From Vanrija pseudolonga (Eukaryota; Basidiomycota; Tremellomycetes; Trichosporonales; Trichosporonaceae), in NCBI RefSeq assembly GCF_020906515.1, contig NC_085849.1, positions 1,240,001 to 1,304,000 of the forward strand: DNA of 64,000 bases, given 5' to 3'. Shown here in pieces: positions 56,979 through 64,000 of this stretch. The translations under genes and the position numbers were made by a program. The notes beneath the pieces are model-generated. The model ran no database searches, was not told where the DNA came from, and was given only the letters and a program-made list of their open reading frames with translations. Numbering within the stretch: the stretch's first letter is position 1; the number at the start of each line of letters is the position of its first letter.

Positions 56979-57923
56979 TGTGAGTGGTGTTGAGGTGGTG
57001 GTGTGTCTGCACGCTCGATGTCAATGGCGACGTCGAGAGCCAAGTGAGTCGCAGCGAGCGCGAGCGGAGTGCACGCAGGCTGGCCAGGCTGGGGTGGTGC
57101 ACGCTACGGTGAGCCTAGAGCCTGGCTGGACGGCGGGCTCGGAATGAGCGGAGAAAAGAGCTGTGGCACCCTGACCCAATGAGCGGCGGCGTAATGCCAA
57201 TTAGGATTTGTGCGTATTACAGCGGCTACAACGACGCGGACATGCATAGAGCTAGTAAGGACGAGGTACGAGAACGTAGAGCAAGATGCATGATGCACAG
57301 GGCGGTTGGCTGGGTGAGCCGCTGCAGGTGTGAGAGCTCGGCGGAGGAGCAAGTGCACCAGCACCGCGCACTCCTCCGAGCTGTATCTCGTCCAACGATC
57401 AGACGGAGTCTCCAGCCCAGGACGTCCGCATGCTCAGCACACTGGCCCCGAGAGACCCGTGCGTGCGCCGCTACAACCATGCCAGCCAGGTGCTTGGTAC
57501 GACGGCGAATTGAAAGGTTGGTGGCCCACAACCCGCCGACGTAGGAAGCATGGTATGGCTGCCGAGGGCTCGAGCAGCTACGCCAGGTAGATACACCCAG
57601 CGCATGGCAGGATGTACTGCCGAGCCTGTCGAGCTGCTGGCTACGCTACGCCTGCGTGCTGTGGTCGAGGAGGCAGGCGAGCAGGCAGGGCAAGGGCTAG
57701 AGGTGTCTGAACGCGAGTCGGCACTGCCCACGATAGGAGCGATGCTCTTCCGCGCGTGTCGGACTCCCTCTGCCCAGACCCAGCCCGCCCGCCCGTTCGT
57801 CGACGCTGGTTCCAAGGCTACCTTTGATGAGATATGAGCGATACAGCAGACAAAGTCACAGCCTCCCCCCCCCTCAGGGCCATCAGCCTCCGTCCTCCAC
57901 AAACACGATCCAAGCGTGATCTC

Positions 57924-57949
57924 ATCACGTGACACGTCAATCACGTGAC
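57924..57949. promoter_or_regulatory. Paired ATCACGTGAC elements upstream of H3
   Basis: Two identical 10-bp copies 16 bp apart (57924-57933 and 57940-57949), each containing the TCACGTGA palindrome, about 115 bp upstream of the TATA box. Likely a paired bHLH site; inference. Confidence 0.5.
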
Positions 57950-58063
57950 TTTATTGATATTGATCTTTCTGATCTGTTCAGCCAGTGAGGCGACGGCGAT
58001 GGCAGCCAACACAAACAATCTGGCGAGCTGGCGACCAAAGCAACATTACCCAGCCAGCGCGTG

Positions 58064-58070
58064 TATATAA
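58064..58070 (+). promoter_or_regulatory. TATA box of histone H3 gene
   Basis: TATATAA 124 bp upstream of the ATG, in a typical position for a TATA-driven histone gene. Confidence 0.65.
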
Positions 58071-58656
<586 letters not shown>

Positions 58657-59054
58657 GCGCGAGCTCCTGCTCTGGCTAGATAGCTAGGCGGCGGCGTGTC
58701 GCCACCGGCGGCACAGCCCCACCAACCCACACTTCGTATTTCGTTTTGCTCTCTCGCATTGTTAGGCCGGGTCGAGCGTATGTATCGAGCTCCCTGGTGT
58801 GTCATTCACTATGTCACTGGTCACCTGTGATGGTTTTGGGCGTTGCGTACGTCGCATCTAGCGTCAAGAGGGAAGGAGTGGCGTCTGTTTGGGTCGTGCT
58901 GCCAGCAGTTGAAGCGCCTCAGTTTCCATCAACAACACCCCGCCGATCAGTCACAATTTTCACCGCCACCAAAACAAGCGGCCCAGCGATCATCCACCCC
59001 GTCGTCACCACCCACCTCCTTCCCCCTCGACGCAAAACAAAATAATTAATTGTA
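58657..59054. other. Gene-free spacer between H3 and tRNA-Ser
   Basis: 398 bp with the H3 3' flank and the Pol III terminator of the tRNA gene. Nothing else recognised. Confidence 0.5.
59034..59042 (-). terminator. RNA polymerase III terminator of tRNA-Ser
   Basis: TTTTGTTTT on the minus strand, beginning 12 nt past the tRNA 3' end. Confidence 0.7.
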
Positions 59055-59135
59055 CGACAACGACATGATTCGAACATGTGCTCCCGAAGGAAGTTGATTT
59101 CGAGTCAACCGCGTTAACCACTCCGCCACGTTGCC
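59055..59135 (-). tRNA. tRNA-Ser(CGA)
   Basis: 81-nt gene without intron. Read on the minus strand: acceptor GGCAACG pairs with CGTTGTC (one G-U) with discriminator G; D-arm TGGCGGAGTGGTTAA; anticodon arm GTTGA-CTCGAAA-TCAAC, anticodon CGA; a long variable arm (TTCCTTCGGGAGC) typical of class II tRNA-Ser; T-loop TTCGAAT. It decodes UCG, a codon this GC-rich genome uses heavily. Confidence 0.95.
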
Positions 59136-59294
59136 TTGTACGTTTTGACGAGATTTTGCTTGCCCAACAGCCTTCGCCAGCACGTGGGTTTGCTCCCGTC
59201 TCTTCCTCCTCCCTCCTCCTCCGTCTCCCGACAAAGTCGACCAAGTCGATTGAAAGGTCGTCCAACACCACCAACCACCACACACCACAACACA

Positions 59295-59730
59295 ATGGGC
59301 GGAACAGCCTGGGTCCTCCGCGACATCCGCAAGCGCGTCTCGGCCGACAAGTGGGAAGTCCAGCGCCGCGCCTTCCTCGCCGTCGCGCGCAACACGACGC
59401 TGCCGAGCCAGGTGCGCCTCAAGGCGCAGCTCGCGTTGAACGGCCTGAATGGCGGAGAGGGGCGTATGGGCGCCGTCAAGAACCGCTGTGTCGAGACTGG
59501 TCGTGGACGAGGTATGTTTGCTCGACCCGGCCCGCTTGTTGGGCCCGGGAGACGGCGTGGGCATTAGAGAGCAGAGCTGACTCCCCAGGTATCCTTTCCA
59601 AGTACGGCCTGTGCCGCGTACGTGTTCCCGCAGGAGGTAGAGCGAGCACCACTGACAGCTCCCACAGTTTCAGTTCCGCCTCGCTGCCATGGAGGGCGAG
59701 CTTCCCGGCGTCAGGCAGTCGTCGTGGTAA
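59295..59730 (+). CDS. MRP2: Mitochondrial ribosomal protein uS14m
   Basis: Small-subunit mitochondrial ribosomal protein, 102 aa. Motifs: MGGTAWVLRDIRKRVSADKW, LPSQVRLKAQLALNGLNGG, KNRCVETGRGRGILSKYGLC and FQFRLAAMEGELPGVRQSSW, the last being the conserved uS14 C-terminus (R-x-x-F...LPG...SSW). Introns 59512-59588 and 59618-59667 both restore frame. It starts 160 bp from the divergent tRNA-Ser gene. Length and motifs are typical; no zinc ligands, as usual for the mitochondrial form. Confidence 0.95.
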
Positions 59731-60034
59731 TCGATGGACGACGACCAGCGACAAGACGCGACACGCCTCGACAAGGCGACTGGCCACCGGCCACACTTTG
59801 CATTTTGCATCTGATGCATTCATACCCTTCTCACGGTGCAGGAAACGGGCTGGCTGGAGTATGGCGGGACAATGCCTCGTTGAGGGTCGTTCAAGGAGGA
59901 GGAGACTTGACTGCTCGCTTTCACCGCGCTGGCCACCAGCTTCTTCATTGCTGCATCTCTTTTCATCTATAATCCGCGACTCGGCTCTATGAGCGCACTG
60001 TACATCGCTCCACCTCGCGCTGCGCGCTCGGCGG
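59731..60034. other. Gene-free spacer between convergent genes
   Basis: 304 bp, 3' flanks only. Nothing recognised. Confidence 0.5.
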
Positions 60035-61677
60035 CTAGTTGCCGTAGCCACCCCACGACGGCCTGTGCACGTTCCTGTTGAACGCAAAGGTCGTGACCTG
60101 TGGCTCCTCCTTCTTGTCCTCGCCTGCGGCGTCGGGCAGCGGCTCGGTCGCCCAGCGCTTACGGTCGTCGGCAATGACCTGCTTGACGGCCTCGGCGGCG
60201 CCGCCCCACTCGACACGGAAGACGAGCTCGACGTCGCGCTCGCCGGGCTGGTCGGCGCCCTCGCGCGGGTTGGCTTGGAACACGCGCAGGAAGCGCGGGA
60301 GCGACGTGCTCGTGTGGTAGTTTGCGCTCGGCTGGCCAAACTTGATGGCCCAGTCGTACCGCAGGTTCGAGTTGACCATGGCCACGCCGGGCGGCGGGAC
60401 GAGCAGCTGCGCCTGGCCCGTCTTGGCCGCCTCCTCGAGGTGGTCGGCCGCGTTCGAGAGCCACTTGAGCGTCAGGTCGGCGTCGTTGCGCAGCTCGTTG
60501 AGCGCGCCTCTGACCACACGCGCGATCGCCGCCGTGCGCTTGGGCGACGGCGTGTCGGCGACCTTGGCAGGCAGGGCAAACTTGCGCATCTGCGCCACGT
60601 TGGCGGAGAGGGTGCCGAGGTTGGGCGGGAATGCCGGGTGGTCCTTGTGCATGCCGCGGTACTGGTGTGTGTGTCAGCAGGTGTCAAACGGACATCAAAC
60701 GGACATGAACACCTCCGCACTCACGTTGACAGTGTACACCATGTCGGTGAACTGCTGGCCGGCGCGCTCGAGCACGCTGACCCACCAGCCGGAGAGAAGG
60801 TCCTGGTCGGACAGCTTCTCGCCAGGCAGGCGGACAGCAGTGATGTGCTTGAGCTCGTCCTGGGTAAGGATGACGGTAACGGCCTCGCTCTGGGCCTCGG
60901 CTTCGGCGTAGCCCTTGACCATGTCGGCCATGGGCACGGGGTTGACACCGAAGAACTCGAACTGCTCGCGGACGCCGGGGGTCGAGTGGGGGATGTTGAC
61001 GTGGGGCGCGAACGTGGGCAGCTCGTCGCCCTCGAGGGACACGCTGGGGAGGTTATAGAAGAGGGACACGTCCTCGATGAAGCGCGAGAACGTCTTCGCG
61101 TCGCCGAGGATATGCGCGCCGTTGATACCGAGCACGGAGCCGCCCGAGCTCAGCGTCGTCAGGCGCACAGTGAGCAGGGGCGCGTCGGCGCCGGCCACGA
61201 AGAAGTTGGGCGCGAGCGGAGGGAGGTAGTCGCCCAGGCTGGGCTGGATGACGCGCTTGTCGGGGAAGGGGTACGCCGCGTCGACCGTCTGTGTAGAGTA
61301 CGGGATCGGCGACTGGGTCACGGCGATCTGGAAGAGGGAGTCAGGTACTGTGCACGGGCGGGCGGGCCTGGGCAGGGGAGGGGAGGGAGCACGGGCCAGC
61401 AGCACCACACAACGCCGGCCGGAGCTCGCTAACTCACAGCAAATTCGTACCCCGGCGTCGAGGCCTTGACGTACCGCCCCGCAACGTTAGGCCAGTAGCT
61501 CGCGGCGGTCGCGACGGCGTTCTGCAGGCGCTCAGAGTCGAGCGTCGTGGGGAAAGCGAGGACCGAGGCGACCGCGCCGACGGGCCACGTCGAGATCGCC
61601 GCGACGGGCAGCTCGGCGCCCTTGACGGTCGGGTTGGCGAGCGGCTTGGGCGTGATGTGCGACTCTGTGATTGCCAT
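60035..61677 (-). CDS. BAHD/trichothecene-acetyltransferase-like acyl-CoA transferase
   Basis: CoA-dependent acyltransferase of the family that includes plant BAHD enzymes and fungal trichothecene 3-O-acetyltransferase. The catalytic HxxxD motif is GAHILGDAKTF; a later YDWAIKFGQP corresponds to the structural DFGWG region but is diverged. N-terminus: AAISTWPVGAVASVLAFP; middle: LLSGWWVSVLERAG. Two introns (near 61329-61437 and 60664-60724). About 490 aa, soluble, no signal peptide. A second conserved block SANVAQMRKFALPAKV precedes the C-terminal subdomain. Acceptor unknown; may act in detoxification or secondary metabolism. Confidence 0.8.
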
Positions 61678-61931
61678 GAGGGGCTGGTGGTGTGGGAGGT
61701 TGTGAGGCGAGTTGGTCGTGTCAGTCGTCGATGTGACGCACCAAGACAGAGTCTGGCTCCGACCATCTCCACTTTTGTAACCGGCCAGATCTCGGATCCG
61801 GATCGCCCCTCGTGGCACCAGTGGTGCAGTCGGCCCGACTGGCCGCGACACTTCACGACTCGACAGACTCGCAGCATGGCAGCAAGCACGTTGCATGCAA
61901 TAAGTATCTCTATGTACACCATCGGCCGCAT

Positions 61932-63734
61932 CTAGGGCCCGGTCGCGACCGACGCCGGCGCTGCTGCATCCTGCTCCGCACTCTCGGCATCCGACTCCTC
62001 GCGCGACTTGAAACCCTCGAGGTACTGCTGTCAGCTCGGTTTAATCGCAGTCAGCTTACCCTCTTGGCAAACTCGTGGTGCCCTGGCAGTCGGTCCGCCG
62101 TCAGCTCGTCGACGTGGTTGCCGAACGTCGGAAGCGGGCACTCGTCGGTCGTCTTGACCATGGTGATGAGCTGGGTTGTTAGCCCGAGTCGCGGTACTGA
62201 GCCGAGCCCGGCTTCGCACCCCGGCCTTCGGCCTGGCTGCTCGCACTCACCCTCCGTCCCCACTTGCCAAAGTCCTGCACACTTCCATCGCCCCACTTGA
62301 GCTCCTGCATGCCATCGACGATGGGCACGTCGACGTGGTCAAAGTCCTCGGTCACTGTTGGGAGGAAGAAGACGAGGCGGCCGCCCTTGACGAGGAGGTA
62401 GCGCGCGAGGTGGATCAGGTCGAGGGTGAGGTCGACAAGCTCGTAGGGCTTGAAGGGGGGGAGGTAGGACTCTTTCCTGCGCGGGGTGAGCGGCGGCGTC
62501 GGGCGCACGACGGCACCCCACTTACTGGTGTGCCAGCGATCCGTCGGGCATCACATATGCCTCGTCGCGGAGCACGTTGCGCTTTCGCGTCTCGGACCGT
62601 CCTATCCGCTTCGCACCGGCACGCACGCCGTCTGGCGGGTCAGTTCTGCACGAGACACTCAACCCACAAGGAGGATCCGTCACGATCGCGTCCATCCACC
62701 CGCCGCGGCGCCACGGCCCCTGTGTCACGTCAAAGTTGACATTGTCGAGGAACTTGTCGCGGACGCCGTACTGCTCTGCCGAGCGGAGGATGCCCGGCGT
62801 GATGCCCTTACCCTTGGCTGCGCGTGTCAGTTGCGTGCCTTTCGTCGACGCTCAACTCACCCTTGCCGCGGAACTGGCGCGCGTCAATGTCCGAGCCCAC
62901 GACGTACGCGCCCCACATGGCGACGGAGTAGAGGAGCGAGCCGGTACCGACGAACGGGTCGTAGATGATCTTCCCGGGGGCAGGCTGGGAAACAGTTAGT
63001 AGCTGCCTTACAGCCAGTTTTGTGGCCCACGCACCAGCGCCTGCCCGGCCACCAACAGCCCCATCTCAGCCTCCATCGTCGTGTTGCCGTAGAACGTCCT
63101 CTGCTTGACGTCCATGACGTTGAACAGCGGGCGAGCACGGGACACGCCGACGCGGCGACCAAAGTACACCTGGCGGAAGTTTCCGTCGCGGACAAGGCGC
63201 GCCTCGTGCGTGTGGAGCGTGACGAGGTCGTAGTCTTCGAGCGCGACGAACTCGACCTCGGGGTTCGTGAGGTCGATCTTGCCCCGCAGGCCGGTGTACG
63301 CGAACGAGTTGATGACTGCACGTGCGCGCCGGTCAAGCGCGCGGTTGTTCACCCCGTCCACGACCATCTTGAAGGTCACGTCGAGGTCGGGCTCGAAGAG
63401 GTCGAGGCGGGTCTTGAGCTGGTCGTGGAGCTCGTCGTAGGAGGCGCCTTGGGCGTAGAGGCGGTTGGCGGAGCTGCGAGCGAGCGAGCGTCAGCGAGCG
63501 AACGGACATGGGTGAAGGAGAGCTGAACCCCACCCCGACTCACATCACCAGGATCCCGCGGTCCAAGATCCGCTCGACATATTCCTCCTTGTCAACCTCG
63601 ATAACGACGACGCCGCGGCTCAGGTCCTCCGAGACAAACTTGAGCTCAAAGTCGAACAGCTGCGCGATGGACAGCAGCTCGGGGATGCGGAACGAGAGGT
63701 GCTCGAGCGACAGGCGCAGGAAGTACTGCGGCAT
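61932..63734 (-). CDS. TRM11: tRNA (guanine-10-N2) methyltransferase Trm11
   Basis: SAM-dependent catalytic subunit that, with Trm112, makes m2G10 in tRNAs. N-terminal THUMP-like region from MPQYFLRLSLEHLSFRIPEL; methyltransferase motif I is IYDPFVGTGSLLYSVAMWGA with GSDIDARQ. The catalytic motif is built by splicing: TDPP plus the split Tyr codon gives DPPYGVRAG across a 36-nt intron (near 62648-62683). Later ELVDLTLDLIHLARYLLVKG, RLVFFLPTV and the tail ending ASVATGP. About eight introns. It is divergent from the last gene with a 216-bp spacer. Well supported. Confidence 0.93.
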
Positions 63735-63950
63735 TGTGGTGGGGCGTGGGTGAGGTGGGTGTTGTCGAGGTGGAGTGGTCGCCTGAGCGGCTTCTTGGCC
63801 ACCTCGAACTTTCAACATTCAACATTTCGAGGATAACCACGTGGCGTCACGTGATCTGTCGAGATCGACACTGACGTCGGGCGACGAGGACGAGAGACGA
63901 GAGTCTTGTCGTCGCCCTCTCCTTCAAGACTCACCCCCATCACAACAAGC
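63735..63950. promoter_or_regulatory. Divergent TRM11/last-gene promoter with TCACGTGA
   Basis: 216-bp spacer containing a TCACGTGA palindrome at 63847-63854, about 113 bp from the TRM11 ATG and 97 bp from the ATG at 63951. Another instance of the recurring element near short divergent promoters. Confidence 0.5.
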
Positions 63951-64000
63951 ATGAGCGCACACGTTGGCGGCATGCCCCCACCATCAGCTCCGGCCCCAGC
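63951..64000 (+). CDS. 5' end of a gene cut by the window edge
   Basis: ATG followed by an open frame MSAHVGGMPPPSAPAPA to the window end. The upstream sequence (CACAACAAGC) is a good start context and the preceding spacer looks like a divergent promoter. Too short to name. Confidence 0.5.
   Translation, partial: MSAHVGGMPPPSAPAP

Noticed and set aside
60065-61432. 455-codon plus-strand frame opposite the acyltransferase
   Set aside because: Mirror frame; the HxxxD motif and conserved blocks are on the minus strand.

Overview
This window is nuclear DNA of a basidiomycete yeast or yeast-like fungus. I infer Tremellomycetes, most likely Trichosporonales, from four things: high GC, compact genes with many very short GT-AG introns (about 32-60 nt, often with a CTAAC or CTGAC branch site), the protein content, and short mostly non-repetitive spacers. 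I see no bacterial-style operon, CRISPR array, virus-like element or transposon.

Layout. 0-9 kb: SGF11 (SAGA deubiquitinase module, minus) diverges from RRP5 (ribosome assembly), followed by TRS65 (TRAPPII). 9-19 kb: a secreted serine carboxypeptidase (minus), a Zn2Cys6 regulator, an arrestin-like protein (minus) and a wax-synthase-like membrane O-acyltransferase. 19-31 kb: the Rieske protein of complex III, mitochondrial ribosomal mL57 (minus), an F-box/WD-type protein (minus), RPS25, IND1/NUBPL for complex I Fe-S assembly (minus), a cell-wall-integrity MAPK kinase and a DMT-type transporter (minus). 32-37 kb: an amino-acid permease and BFR1 (both minus). 37-51 kb is the most accessory part: two GH18 chitinase paralogues (minus) flank a tandem pair of large paralogous proteins of unknown function and an MFS exporter. 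51-64 kb: a WDR7/rabconnectin-3beta-like giant (minus), complex I NDUFB9 (minus), histone H3, tRNA-Ser(CGA) (minus), mitochondrial uS14, a BAHD-type acyltransferase (minus), TRM11 (minus) and the first 50 nt of one more gene.

How they fit together. Housekeeping genes for translation (RRP5, RPS25, mL57, uS14m, TRM11, tRNA-Ser, BFR1) and for respiration (RIP1, IND1, NDUFB9) alternate with surface and secreted functions (chitinases, carboxypeptidase, transporters, cell-wall MAPKK). Several pairs are divergent with short shared promoters (SGF11/RRP5, F-box/RPS25, IND1/MAPKK, TRM11/last gene). The palindrome TCACGTGA recurs in gene-free DNA.

Most notable: the unknown tandem paralogues at 40.0-45.4 kb, each interrupted once; an intron that splits the RPS25 start codon AT|G; 28-nt and 16-nt exons in NDUFB9; introns as short as 32 nt; and a 354-nt intron with a 30-bp minisatellite and a strong G-quadruplex motif. 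All gene structures were deduced by eye from splice signals and protein resemblance; no search was run.
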